64,000 bases of DNA, taken from the NCBI RefSeq assembly GCF_023520895.1, contig NZ_CP026029.1:5642001-5706000 (forward strand), in the 5' to 3' direction. Under the pieces are notes generated by a model. The model made no database searches and had not been told where the DNA came from. It worked only from the letters and a program-made list of their open reading frames with translations. Numbering within the stretch: the first letter of the stretch is position 1; every line of letters begins with the position of its first letter. The DNA is from Paenibacillus sp. PK3_47 (lineage in GTDB: Bacteria > Bacillota > Bacilli > Paenibacillales > Paenibacillaceae). The position numbers and the translations under genes are program-made. Of this stretch, positions 26,211-34,045 are shown piece after piece.

Positions 26211-26963
26211 TTGATCGAAATACGTGACTTGCACAAATCCTTCGGCCCGCTGCAGGTATTAAAAGGTGTAGATCTGCGGATGGAGCATGACAAGGTGCTG
26301 GTAATCATCGGCCCTTCCGGATCCGGCAAAACAACGCTGCTGCGCTGCTTCAATCTGCTAGAGGTTCCTGACAAAGGGAGCATTTCGCTGGCCGGCCTTC
26401 ATATCGATTTTACGCCCGGAGGCAAAATTCCGCAGAAAACCGTACTGTCTCTCCGCCAGAAAACCGGAATGGTGTTCCAGTCGTACAACCTGTTCCCGCA
26501 TATGACTGCGCTTGGCAATGTGATGGAGGGACAGGTTACTGTCCAGAAGCGTTCAAAGGAGGATGCCCGCAAACGGGGGCTCGAGCTGCTGGCCAAGGTA
26601 GGCCTTGCTGACAAGGCGGATGCATACCCTCATCAGCTGTCGGGGGGACAGCAGCAGCGTGTGGCAATTGCCAGAGCCATGGCGGTGGAGCCGGAGGTAC
26701 TGCTGTTCGATGAGCCGACGTCCGCGCTGGATCCCGAGCTGGTAGGTGAAGTGCTGAAGGTCATCAAGCAGCTTGCCGCTGAAGGCATGACGATGGTGAT
26801 TGTTACCCATGAGATGAAATTTGCCGCAGATGTGGCGGACCGGATCATCCTGATGGATAACGGCGTGATTCTGGAGCAGGGCACACCGCAGCAGGTGCTG
26901 GTTGAGACCACGAACCCGCGGGCCCGGCAGTTTCTCAACCTCCTGAGCGGGGAAGAGGAGTAG
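26211..26963 (+). CDS. tcyC: Cystine ABC transporter ATPase TcyC
   Basis: PAAT-type ATPase (250 aa): Walker A GPSGSGKTT, Q-loop MVFQSYNLFPHMT, signature LSGGQQQRVAIARA, Walker B VLLFDEPTSALDPE, switch His in IVTHEMKFA. The start is TTG at 26211 with AAGGAGG seven bases before it. A strong terminator follows 45 bases after the stop, closing tcyABC. Confidence 0.87.
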   Translation: MIEIRDLHKSFGPLQVLKGVDLRMEHDKVLVIIGPSGSGKTTLLRCFNLLEVPDKGSISLAGLHIDFTPGGKIPQKTVLSLRQKTGMVFQSYNLFPHMTALGNVMEGQVTVQKRSKEDARKRGLELLAKVGLADKADAYPHQLSGGQQQRVAIARAMAVEPEVLLFDEPTSALDPELVGEVLKVIKQLAAEGMTMVIVTHEMKFAADVADRIILMDNGVILEQGTPQQVLVETTNPRARQFLNLLSGEEE

Positions 26964-27008
26964 GTTATAGCTTTAACAATAGAACTTGTTTCCTATGATC
27001 TGTGTAAC

Positions 27009-27066
27009 CGCCCCTGAAGTCTCAATGGATAAGCCGGACAACCATTGAGAACAGGGGCGTTTTTTG
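27009..27066 (+). terminator. Terminator of tcyABC
   Basis: CGCCCCTG (27009-27016) pairs with CAGGGGCG (27052-27059), inner CTCAATGG (27021-27028) with CCATTGAG (27042-27049), then six T residues. Confidence 0.88.
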
Positions 27067-27117
27067 TGTGAAAAATGTCATTGGGCTGATATAATATGGA
27101 AAACGGAGGAAAAAGTG

Positions 27118-27141
27118 ATGAGAATACCACAGGAGGCGTGA
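27118..27141 (+). CDS. Possible seven-codon leader peptide
   Basis: ATG AGA ATA CCA CAG GAG GCG TGA. GGAGGA (27105-27110) is seven bases before the ATG, the peptide codons themselves contain the AGGAGG of the next gene, and the TGA shares one base with that gene's ATG. An extended -10 (TGATATAAT, 27087-27095) stands just upstream. Could be a coupling leader or chance. Confidence 0.35.
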   Translation: MRIPQEA

Positions 27142-27416
27142 TGAAAAAACCTATTTTTCAGGCGTTAATGACAGGTCTGATTTTCGTGGCTGCATATTAT
27201 GCGTTTCAAGTCGTGCAAGGCATGTATCTCACTTATACCCATGTGGTTCCCGGTTTGGCCGGGCAGTATGCGTCTGCTGTTCCTTTGCCGAAAAAGATAT
27301 CTTTTGGAGCGGGCAGCAGCCCTGCGTGGAGAGTTGTGGAATTTAGCGGTTTGATGCTGCTTGGAATCATTGTATATTACACCGGCAGGACAGTGAGAAG
27401 GAAGAAATCGAAATAA
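27141..27416 (+). CDS. Small two-TM membrane protein, unknown
   Basis: A 91-residue protein with a hydrophobic N-terminal helix (ALMTGLIFVAAYYAF), an external loop of about 35 residues and a second helix (GLMLLGIIVYYTG) ending in a basic RRKKSK tail, which predicts both ends in the cytoplasm. AGGAGG lies four bases before the ATG. I do not recognise the family. It is a single gene between the tcy terminator and a convergent gene; the stop is only seven bases from the end of that gene. Confidence 0.6.
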   Translation: MKKPIFQALMTGLIFVAAYYAFQVVQGMYLTYTHVVPGLAGQYASAVPLPKKISFGAGSSPAWRVVEFSGLMLLGIIVYYTGRTVRRKKSK

Positions 27417-27423
27417 GGCCCCT

Positions 27424-27783
27424 TTATTCCTGTTCGCCCATGGCCTGAACGGCCAGCTCCAACGCTTTAATTCTTCTTTCCAATAAAGTTTTTTGCGGGC
27501 TTCCGGCCTTTGACTTGGCATAGCTGCTCTCAACGGATGGGAGTAAATCTGTAATAACTTTGCGGGCTTTGGCCAAATCAGACGGTGTATAGGAATGCTG
27601 AACCTGTTCCCAGACCTTTTGCAGCACAGCCAAACTGACCTGAACAGCCTGGAGCCGTTTGTTCACCAGAGTGGTATTTGCACCATTCCGGGTCATTTGG
27701 GATAAGGCGTTTTCAAGCTTGCGTAACGTCGATTGCAGTGCTTTTACGGATTCCTGCTTAACTTCATTGGATACGTTTTCCAC
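27424..27783 (-). CDS. Hypothetical helical protein
   Basis: A 119-residue soluble protein, probably nearly all helical, with heptad-like stretches (VKALQSTLRKLENALSQM and LLERRIKALELAVQAM) suggesting coiled coils. The GTG at 27783 is preferred, with AAAGGA ten bases upstream; an open frame extends 18 codons further without a ribosome site. I recognise no domain. It converges with the small membrane-protein gene and shares no obvious operon. Confidence 0.5.
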   Translation of the reverse strand: MENVSNEVKQESVKALQSTLRKLENALSQMTRNGANTTLVNKRLQAVQVSLAVLQKVWEQVQHSYTPSDLAKARKVITDLLPSVESSYAKSKAGSPQKTLLERRIKALELAVQAMGEQE

Positions 27784-27831
27784 ACCGGTACCATCCTTTC
27801 TTTTTAACAGGGTATCATTCCGCCAACCATA

Positions 27832-27880
27832 AAACAACGGCAGTCCGGGACCCGTTACTTGTCCATGGCTGCCGTTGTTT
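27832..27880. terminator. Bidirectional-type hairpin between unknown gene and SLH gene
   Basis: Perfect 12-bp inverted repeat AAACAACGGCAG (27832-27843) and CTGCCGTTGTTT (27869-27880). On the minus strand it ends the SLH gene. Confidence 0.7.
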
Positions 27881-27908
27881 CTGCGTAAATAGGCTGCAAA
27901 AATGCTGC

Positions 27909-28583
27909 TTAGTTAGCAGGTCCCTTGTCACTTGCCGAATGGAGATACTCCAGCGCATTATACAGCATCACTGCTGCTTCAGCCCGTGTGATCTCACTTT
28001 TGGGACTAAAATTGCCTTTGGCATCCAGCGAATTGATCCCGTATTTTAACGAACGCTGGATGCTGCCCTGGTAGGAGATGTCCATCGCAGCTTCATCGGC
28101 GATATCGGCAGGAACGATGTTAATCATCGGCAGATTGCCGGCCTTTTCCACCGCCTGCACCAGCAGGTTCGTAAAAAGCTCCTTGGTCATGGGCTTGGAA
28201 GGATCGATGTCAGCAGGGATCTTGATGCCGTTGTAATGGGCATTAACGAACGCTTCCGCATACCAGGCATTGTCCTTCACCTTGCTGAAGGTGTCACTGG
28301 CCAGCGGGGCCTTGTTGAAATCGATGGCTGCAAGAGTCAGCTGGAGGCCGCCGGTGATGAACTGCAGGCCTTGGGCTGTTGTTACTTTGGAGGCAGGCAT
28401 AAACTGGGTATCGGATATGCCTTTGATAAGCCCCTGCTCCTTAAGGGAGATAATTTTGTCTTTGCCGGTAACATTGCCGATATCCTTAAAGCTGCTGCCG
28501 GCAGCGAACATGGGACCTCCCAGCGAGAAGGAGAGCAGCGACACTGACGTGATTGCGGCAAATGCGGTTTTTTTCATGTTCAT
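27909..28583 (-). CDS. Small secreted S-layer-homology (SLH) protein
   Basis: A 224-residue secreted protein: Sec signal peptide MNMKKTAFAAITSVSLLSFS ending near FAAG, then SLH-type segments FKDIGNVTGKDKIISLKEQGLIKG and a C-terminal RSLKYGINSLDAKGNFSPK followed by SEITRAEAAVMLYNAL. SLH domains bind pyruvylated cell-wall polymer. Apart from these there is no enzymatic domain, so it is a wall-anchored structural or accessory protein. GAGGTGG stands seven bases before the ATG. Monocistronic with its own terminator. Confidence 0.8.
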   Translation of the reverse strand: MNMKKTAFAAITSVSLLSFSLGGPMFAAGSSFKDIGNVTGKDKIISLKEQGLIKGISDTQFMPASKVTTAQGLQFITGGLQLTLAAIDFNKAPLASDTFSKVKDNAWYAEAFVNAHYNGIKIPADIDPSKPMTKELFTNLLVQAVEKAGNLPMINIVPADIADEAAMDISYQGSIQRSLKYGINSLDAKGNFSPKSEITRAEAAVMLYNALEYLHSASDKGPAN

Positions 28584-28753
28584 GGGAATTCCACCTCTTA
28601 AGTAGGGTTGGCCGTTTGGCGTTGATCAATTCCATTGACGCAGCAAAATGTGGAAATGTTGCGGGCTATTTTATTATCTTATTGTAAAGTTGCCATGTCA
28701 AAAATATATCCCTATGCAAATTGCTCCGGTCTGCTGGGATTCTCGGCCCGGGA

Positions 28754-28762
28754 TGTTATAAT
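28754..28762 (+). promoter_or_regulatory. Extended -10 promoter of fur
   Basis: TGTTATAAT (TGnTATAAT) with no good -35, about 110 bases before the fur start. Confidence 0.45.
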
Positions 28763-28871
28763 GAGAGAGATACTTTTCATTTTCAGTTCATTTTGTTATG
28801 CTTATATCGTAAAGATTACTATTAATGGACAGGAAATGACGTTATTCTTATACAATCGAGGTGGAGAGCCC

Positions 28872-29345
28872 ATGGACCCTATTGCGAATATCGGCCAGCA
28901 GTTTGCCGCGCATAACTATAAATTAACCCCCCAGAGGGAAGCTATTGTCAAAGTCCTGCTGGATAATGAGGAAGAACACCTAAGTGTGGAAGATGTATAT
29001 ATGCGGGTGAAGAACAGCTACCCACATCTGGGCTTGGCGACTGTCTACCGGACGCTTGAACTGTTGTGTGAACTGCACATTGTCGAAAAAATGAATTTCG
29101 GTGACGGGGTTGCCCGTTACGATCTCCGCGGGACGGATCATGCGCATATGCATCATCATCTCATCTGTAATGTATGCGGCCGGCTGGAGGAGATCAAGGA
29201 TGACTGGCTGCTTGACCTGGAGAGACGGCTGGAGCGGGAATACGGCTTCAACGTTACGGATCACAGGCTGGACTTCAAAGGCACCTTCAATACCTGCAAG
29301 CGGCATGGCTGTAAGGGAGACAGGAAGGATAAGGCGGTGTCATAA
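28872..29345 (+). CDS. fur: Ferric uptake regulator Fur
   Basis: Iron-responsive repressor (157 aa). ATG 28872 follows GAGGTGG; the longer open frame upstream lies over the promoter. The winged helix shows YKLTPQREAIVKVLL and GLATVYRTLELL. Metal ligands are seen in ARYDLRGTDHAHMHHHLIC, and two CxxC-like pairs (CNVC and CKRHGC) form the structural zinc site. Identity to B. subtilis Fur (YKLTPQREA, NFGDGVSRYDL, DHRLTFHG) is high, much closer than to PerR or Zur. A near-consensus Fur box elsewhere in this window (50042-50056) is a probable target. Confidence 0.9.
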   Translation: MDPIANIGQQFAAHNYKLTPQREAIVKVLLDNEEEHLSVEDVYMRVKNSYPHLGLATVYRTLELLCELHIVEKMNFGDGVARYDLRGTDHAHMHHHLICNVCGRLEEIKDDWLLDLERRLEREYGFNVTDHRLDFKGTFNTCKRHGCKGDRKDKAVS

Positions 29346-29369
29346 GTCGTATAAACGGATGGACGCAAT

Positions 29370-29408
29370 AAAGACGCAGAGCGGGTGTTGCCGCTCTGCG
29401 TCTTTTTG
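29370..29408 (+). terminator. Terminator of fur
   Basis: AAAGACGCAGAGCGG (29370-29384) with CCGCTCTGCGTCTTT (29391-29405), a perfect 15-bp stem with T run. Confidence 0.9.
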
Positions 29409-29424
29409 TCGGGCGGATGCATGC

Positions 29425-29976
29425 TTACTGGTCCTTGTTAACTGTGCCTTTAGCCTGCTTGGGCCAAATGATGTAGCTGATGCTGATTACCGCATCAATG
29501 CCAACGATAATGGACCAGACTCTGATCGTATCCTGCAAAGTGCCGGTCCGCGCAGCATCCCCTGTGATTGCAATCATGCCATAGAGCAGGCCTACCCCTA
29601 TGGAAAAAGCTAGCAGATGCAGCAGCCAGCCGGTCCATTCATAGCGGCCGCGTTCTGCCCCGTACTTGGGACGGGCAGGAGGCCGGGGCCCGCCGGCAAA
29701 GCGGTAGGCAAACCTTGCGTCGGCCCAGGCAATCATCCGGTGACCCCAGGCTACGGATACGCCGATATAGATCGCGGCAAGACTGTGGGAGAAATCAGCT
29801 GTAGCTCCGTTCCGCAGATCAATGATAGAAGCGGCGATAAGCACCAGGTCAATTAAAGGAGTACAATACAGCAGGACCGCTCCGAGCTTCTTCATTCTGA
29901 GGATATAACGGCTGGTTAGGCCTGCCAGCACGAATACCCAAAAGGCAATTTCACAGCCGATAATAAAAAATGCCAT
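29425..29976 (-). CDS. Integral membrane protein, unknown (YmcC-like)
   Basis: A 183-residue protein with about five hydrophobic segments (FFIIGCEIAFWVFVLAGL, AVLLYCTPLIDLVLIAASI, SLAAIYIGVSVAWG, LLHLLAFSIGVGLLYGM, VWSIIVGIDAVISISYII) and a cytoplasmic loop with RFAGGPRPPARPKYG. I recall a similar pattern in B. subtilis YmcC, but no function is known. It is transcribed away from a TetR gene, with a TAATACA/TGTATTA palindrome between them, so it is the likely target of that regulator. Confidence 0.68.
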   Translation of the reverse strand: MAFFIIGCEIAFWVFVLAGLTSRYILRMKKLGAVLLYCTPLIDLVLIAASIIDLRNGATADFSHSLAAIYIGVSVAWGHRMIAWADARFAYRFAGGPRPPARPKYGAERGRYEWTGWLLHLLAFSIGVGLLYGMIAITGDAARTGTLQDTIRVWSIIVGIDAVISISYIIWPKQAKGTVNKDQ

Positions 29977-29997
29977 TTCCTGACCCCCTGAATTAAA

Positions 29998-30013
29998 TAA
30001 TACAACTGTATTA
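29998..30013. promoter_or_regulatory. Candidate TetR operator
   Basis: TAATACA-AC-TGTATTA, seven-base perfect arms, 22 bases before the membrane-protein gene and in the intergenic region shared with the divergent TetR gene. Confidence 0.65.
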
Positions 30014-30060
30014 AAATAACTGCTGCAAGTGTATCACGGTTCAACATGCTTTTTCAACTA

Positions 30061-30069
30061 TGATATACT
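30061..30069 (+). promoter_or_regulatory. Extended -10 of the TetR gene
   Basis: TGATATACT (TGnTATACT) ends only six bases before the ATG, so transcription should begin at or next to the start codon. Confidence 0.55.
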
Positions 30070-30075
30070 CTTTAT

Positions 30076-30666
30076 ATGCCTAAATTAGTGAATCATGAGG
30101 AAAGACGCAGACAATTAGCAGAAGCAGCCTGGCGGATTATCCGCCGCGAGGGAATGGAAGGCGTATCTGTCCGGAGTGTCGCCCAGGAGGCCGGCATGTC
30201 GCTCGGCTCGCTGCGCCATTATTTTGACACCCAGTCTGAGCTGCTTGCTTTTTCAATGAAAATGGTCTCGGATCAGGTCAACGCCAGAATGGAAGCCCTT
30301 GAATTTACGGATCATCCGGTAGAAGACATCGAACGTTTTATCGGGGAGCTGATGCCGCTCGATGACGAGCGGCATACCGAAGCGGAAGTGTGGCTGGCTT
30401 TCTCGGTAAAAGCCGTTACGGTCCCGGAGCTGCAGAAGCTGCAGGAGGAAGTACATAGTGCACTATATGAAGGCTTCACCAAAGCGATTTATTATCTGGC
30501 GGCCCGCGGAATGTTAAAGGAGGGAGTGGACCAGCGGGCTGAAGCAATGAAACTGCATGCGCTCGTGGACGGGCTGGTGCTGCATCATACCACCCGGCCG
30601 GAGCAGGTATCACGTGAGGATATAGCCGGTCTGGTGTCGTCCCATGTGCGGAGTCTGCTGCAATAA
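30076..30666 (+). CDS. TetR-family regulator, possibly leaderless mRNA
   Basis: A 196-residue TetR/BetI-like regulator: HTH with EAAWRIIRREGMEGVSVRSVAQEAGMSLGS broken at the turn, then LRHYFDTQSELLAFSM. The C-terminal domain resembles TetR_C_6 proteins such as PksA of B. subtilis. There is no ribosome site before the ATG, and an extended -10 lies so close that the mRNA may be leaderless. The divergent membrane protein and the shared palindrome suggest local control; ligand unknown. Confidence 0.85.
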   Translation: MPKLVNHEERRRQLAEAAWRIIRREGMEGVSVRSVAQEAGMSLGSLRHYFDTQSELLAFSMKMVSDQVNARMEALEFTDHPVEDIERFIGELMPLDDERHTEAEVWLAFSVKAVTVPELQKLQEEVHSALYEGFTKAIYYLAARGMLKEGVDQRAEAMKLHALVDGLVLHHTTRPEQVSREDIAGLVSSHVRSLLQ

Positions 30667-30835
30667 CAAACATGCTGCCATGCGGATAGGAGCAGAGCAG
30701 CTTCAGGCCGTTGAGGAAGCCTCGATAACCTTTTTTATCTGATTTTGATTTCATACGGCACCGCCTTAATTATTGACGGCTCTAACCCATCACCTCACGC
30801 GCAGGAAGATATTAATTCCATGGAAAGGCTAATGC

Positions 30836-31077
30836 TAACGGACCCCAGATCCGTTATTTTGCGCCAGAGGTGTGTTTTGGAATCCTAACGGACCCCAGAT
30901 CCGTTATTACGTCCGAAAGGGCTTAATGTACCCTTCATTTAGCAGAATAAAGGAACTACGGTCCGTTAGCGATGTAAAGGGAGCGATTATCGGCAAGTAA
31001 CGGACGCAGTGTCCGTTAGCATGCAAAAGTTAACTTGCGAAAGAGGACAAGTCATCTAACGGATGCAGCGTCCGCAG
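30836..31077. repeat. Palindrome element, ACGGA/TCCGT type (copy C)
   Basis: AACGGACCCCAGATCCGTT occurs twice in exact form (centres 30846 and 30896), then diverged copies at 30958 (left arm decayed), 31008 (AACGGACGCAGTGTCCGTT) and 31067. Spacing is 50, 62, 50, 59 bp. The long spacer (ATTACGTCCGAAAGGGCTTA) aligns with that of copy A1. It occupies most of the 519-base gap between the TetR and AIM24 genes; nothing coding is seen. Confidence 0.8.
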
Positions 31078-31094
31078 ATATGGAAACACAGCAA

Positions 31095-31128
31095 AGAAAC
31101 CCAAGACCATTAAATGATCTGGGTTTCT
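31095..31128. terminator. Hairpin beyond repeat element C
   Basis: AGAAACCCA pairs with TGGGTTTCT with an extended, bulged stem (GAC..AT with AT..TC). May be part of the terminator region of the minus-strand AIM24 gene. Confidence 0.45.
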
Positions 31129-31138
31129 CAGCACGCTG

Positions 31139-31173
31139 AAGCTGCCATGCGTATACGAGCATGGCAGCTTTGT
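31139..31173. terminator. Terminator of the AIM24 gene
   Basis: AAGCTGCCATGC (31139-31150) and GCATGGCAGCTT (31159-31170), a perfect 12-bp stem with an eight-base loop; it lies just beyond the AIM24 stop on the minus strand. Confidence 0.75.
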
Positions 31174-31185
31174 CATCCGGCAGGC

Positions 31186-31866
31186 TTAAGGGCGGCTGGG
31201 CACAAACGATCTGATCCAGGTGCCGAAGCTCCCGGGATTGCGGGTCTGCACGAGCACCACGCCTTCGCCGCGGAACCGGCAGACAAGGGCCTCGCCGCTG
31301 GTCAGGCTGTTCAGCCAGCCGGAGGCTGCTTTTTCCACCTTATAGTCCATATAATCCGGCCAGGCGACCAGATGCCCGTTGTCGATAATCATTTCTTCGC
31401 CCGGACCGAGATTAATCGCATGGATGGCCCCGAAGGAGGAGAGGAACACGGTTCCTTTGCCGCTGATCTCGATTATGAAGAACCCTTCGCCGGAGAATAG
31501 GCCGCGGGTAAGATTCTGCATTTTGGTGTTGACCTGGATGCCCTGCGTGCCGGCGAGAAAGCCGTCTTTTTGCACAAACAGCCTGTACGATCCGTCAAGC
31601 TCAATAGCCTGAATATCCCCGATCGCTCCCGGTGAGAGCAGCACTTCGCTTTCCCTCCGGACAGCAGTCAGCTCCTGGAAGAAAAATTTCTCCCCGCTGA
31701 GCATCCGCCCAAGCCCGCGCATCAGTCCGCCGTCCACTGTTCCTCTGAGCTCCACATCGGGAGACATGGCAACCATGGCCCCCATCTCTGCTTTGACGCC
31801 TTCGCCCGGATTCAGGTGCACTTTAAGCATGGCAAAAGCCCCATCATATAGAATCTCATATCTCAT
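31186..31866 (-). CDS. AIM24/TIGR00266-family protein
   Basis: A 226-residue beta-rich protein of the AIM24 (TIGR00266) family: GEGVKAEMGAMVAMSPDVEL, GGLMRGLGRMLSGEKFFFQ, GEVVL-like turns and GLFSGEGFFIIEISGKG, FLSSFGAIHAINL are typical Gly-rich beta-prism repeats. The function of bacterial members is unknown; the mitochondrial relative affects inner-membrane organisation. GGAGG lies nine bases upstream of the ATG. Monocistronic; divergent from the small gene at 31927. Confidence 0.8.
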   Translation of the reverse strand: MRYEILYDGAFAMLKVHLNPGEGVKAEMGAMVAMSPDVELRGTVDGGLMRGLGRMLSGEKFFFQELTAVRRESEVLLSPGAIGDIQAIELDGSYRLFVQKDGFLAGTQGIQVNTKMQNLTRGLFSGEGFFIIEISGKGTVFLSSFGAIHAINLGPGEEMIIDNGHLVAWPDYMDYKVEKAASGWLNSLTSGEALVCRFRGEGVVLVQTRNPGSFGTWIRSFVPSRP

Positions 31867-31926
31867 TGAATTATTCCTCCCGTATGATAAAATTTAAATA
31901 TACTTTTGAAAAGGAGTGCTGCCATA

Positions 31927-32139
31927 ATGGCAAGAACAAAAACGCAAAAGGCGCTGCAGAAAGCAGAGCGTTCCGGAACCTGGTGCGCCGCCATGAACCG
32001 GAGATCCAATGAAGACTATGGCGCTATTTCACAGCATGTACGCATAACCCCGGGCAAGGTTCAGAAACTGAATAAGGTCAAACACAAGGAGCGGATCTTT
32101 CAGGATGGCGCTCCTTTTCATATGCTGAGAGGGGCTTGA
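31927..32139 (+). CDS. Small basic protein, unknown
   Basis: A 70-residue, Lys/Arg-rich protein (MARTKTQKALQKAERSG at its start, later HVRITPGKVQKLNK). The ATG has AAAGGAG eleven bases upstream, and a possible promoter TTGAAT-16-TAAAAT lies at 31866-31893. One Cys and no known motif. The evenly basic composition would suit nucleic-acid binding, but this is only inference. It converges with the AraC-family gene 16 bases on. Confidence 0.55.
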   Translation: MARTKTQKALQKAERSGTWCAAMNRRSNEDYGAISQHVRITPGKVQKLNKVKHKERIFQDGAPFHMLRGA

Positions 32140-32155
32140 CACTGTACAGACCGTT

Positions 32156-32974
32156 TTATTTCTGTTCTCTGCTATGTACGCGGTATTCTTTGGGCGACAT
32201 GCCGTACCTGCTCCTGAAAATGCGGTGGAAATAAGTGTAGTTGGCGAAGCCGCAGGTTTCGGAGACATGCTCCAGCGGCATAGGGCTGAAGGTGATGCGC
32301 TCGCGGGCCATTTCCAGTCTCACATCATTTACATATTTGACAATGCTTGTCCCGAAGGCCTCTTTAAAGAGATGAACAGCCCGGGAGACCGAAATATCGA
32401 CATGTGCGGCCACATCCTCCAGCCGGAAAGAAACTGCGGCATGCTCTTCGACATACTGCTTCATGCGGTAAGCAAGATAACCCTTTGGCGTAATCACCGG
32501 CTGCTCTATCATCAGCCTGTCAATTTCCATACATATAATCTGCAGGTAACAAGACGAAATCTCCGGTGAGGAATCGGACAAGCGGCGCTGCTCCAGCACA
32601 AGCTGGCGGAACAGGCTGAGAAAATTATCGCTCATCGGCAGACGGAGCAGGGCGGGACGCTGCTTCCGGTTCCACCATTCCTCGATCCAAGGTCCTCCGC
32701 AAAAAATATGATAGTCCCCGCTTTCAATCCGCGGCTTGCCGACGGGGTAGTTCTCTTTTTCGATACTCAAGTAGTAGGGATCCTGCGGTGCGAACAGCAT
32801 AAGGTCACCGGCTTCGACCGGAGCAATTGCTCCGTCAATCCGGGTCCGGCTGCGCCCTTCCGTCTGCAGACGGAGCAGGTAATTCTGGACGCCGTCATTG
32901 CGTGACATCTGAAACGGTTTGCGGTGAAATGAGAATCCGGCTGTGTATACTTGGCAGGTATTGGTAGATTGCAT
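32156..32974 (-). CDS. AraC-family regulator of the keto-sugar cluster
   Basis: A 272-residue regulator with an N-terminal cupin-like sensing domain (SRNDGVQNYLLRLQTEG, then PVEAGDLMLFAPQDPYYL) and C-terminal double HTH of AraC type (FRLEDVAAHVDISVSRAVHLFKEAFG broken by a short turn, then HVSETCGFANYTYFHRIFRSRYGMSPKEYR). AGGAGGAA precedes the ATG. It is divergent from a five-gene carbohydrate cluster that begins 300 bases away and is the obvious candidate for its activator. Confidence 0.88.
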   Translation of the reverse strand: MQSTNTCQVYTAGFSFHRKPFQMSRNDGVQNYLLRLQTEGRSRTRIDGAIAPVEAGDLMLFAPQDPYYLSIEKENYPVGKPRIESGDYHIFCGGPWIEEWWNRKQRPALLRLPMSDNFLSLFRQLVLEQRRLSDSSPEISSCYLQIICMEIDRLMIEQPVITPKGYLAYRMKQYVEEHAAVSFRLEDVAAHVDISVSRAVHLFKEAFGTSIVKYVNDVRLEMARERITFSPMPLEHVSETCGFANYTYFHRIFRSRYGMSPKEYRVHSREQK

Positions 32975-33277
32975 AGTTCCTCCTGAACGGTATAAATGAT
33001 AATCAGATTGTTCATGTTTTAATCATATTATTCATTTTATTATATACGCTTTCATATTACCATGTACTCAGGCAAACACATATAAGCGATAAAGAGAAGG
33101 CTGCATTGCGGCTCTAATAGCTACATAGGCGGGAATGGGCAGGCAGGGGACGGGATATCCGCATATTGGGAGATTTTCACATTGCAGCCCTTTTGTTCAG
33201 GTGTAAACCCGAACTGGCCGGTGGGCGGTTCAGCAGGCACTGCAGGTTAACTCTTATCCATTAGGAGTGAGAAAAAT
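32975..33277. other. 303-base divergent control region (araC / sugar cluster)
   Basis: AT-rich half next to araC with repeated TTAATCATATTATTCATT-type blocks (about 33015-33040), suitable for AraC binding. Nearer the sugar cluster GGCTGCA (33101 region) and TGCAGCC (33184 region) could pair over about 80 bases. No gene seen. Confidence 0.4.
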
Positions 33278-34045
33278 ATGTTGAAGATTGGTCTACAGCT
33301 CTATACGCTCCGGGAAGAACTGGAACAGGATTTCGAAGGCACGCTTCGCAAGGTAGCAGAGCTGGGGTATGCCGGAGTGGAATTTTTCCACTTTTTTGGC
33401 CGGACCGCAGACGAAGTAAAGGAACTGCTCCGGGAAACCGGACTGGTTGCTCTTGGAGCTCATCGTCCGTATGATGCCATGCTTAACGATACGGAACAGG
33501 AAATCAGCTACAATCTGGCCATCGGCAACCGCAACGTGATCATTCCATTCCTGACTGAAGAACAGCGCAACTGGGAAGAAGTAGCCGCGAACCTGCGGAT
33601 TATCGGTGAGAAATGCAAAGCGCAGGGCGCAGTGCTTTCTTATCATAACCATGACTTTGAATTTACTGAGCATTATGGAGAGCGTACAGCTTTTGACGGG
33701 ATTTTTGAAGAAGTGCCGGCCGATCTGCTTCAGGTGGAGCTGGACACGTGCTGGGTACACTTCGCAGGTTATGACCCTGTAGAATACATTAATAAATACG
33801 CAGGACGCCTGCCGATCATTCACCTGAAGGATTTGAAAAAACGTGAAGACGGTTCTCCGGAGACTGTGGTGCTTGGAGAAGGGGAAATCAATCTTGCCGC
33901 CATTCTGGAAGCTGCAGCTGCTGCAGGCGTGGAATGGGCGGTCGTAGAGCAGGATTACTGCAGCCGTTCACCGCTTGAGAGTGTAAGTGACAGCATGAAA
34001 TGGGTTAAAACATATGCCAATCAAGGAGGAAAAGTTAATGTCTAA
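33278..34045 (+). CDS. Sugar phosphate isomerase/epimerase-type TIM barrel (IolE/YcjR-like)
   Basis: A 255-residue xylose-isomerase-like TIM barrel. Likely metal ligands are the Glu/Asp/His set in LSYHNHDFEF, VELDTCWVHF, PIIHLKDLK and WAVVEQDYC, which is the pattern of divalent-metal-dependent keto-sugar epimerases and isomerases such as YcjR. AGGAG precedes the ATG. Its stop overlaps the following dehydrogenase start by eight bases, showing coupling. The substrate is not known; from context a keto-sugar or cyclitol is likely. Confidence 0.82.
   Translation: MLKIGLQLYTLREELEQDFEGTLRKVAELGYAGVEFFHFFGRTADEVKELLRETGLVALGAHRPYDAMLNDTEQEISYNLAIGNRNVIIPFLTEEQRNWEEVAANLRIIGEKCKAQGAVLSYHNHDFEFTEHYGERTAFDGIFEEVPADLLQVELDTCWVHFAGYDPVEYINKYAGRLPIIHLKDLKKREDGSPETVVLGEGEINLAAILEAAAAAGVEWAVVEQDYCSRSPLESVSDSMKWVKTYANQGGKVNV

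Noticed and set aside
28635..28871. Extended N-terminus of Fur (79 extra residues)
   Set aside because: The segment covers the promoter region, has no similarity to Fur proteins, and ATG 28872 has a good ribosome site.
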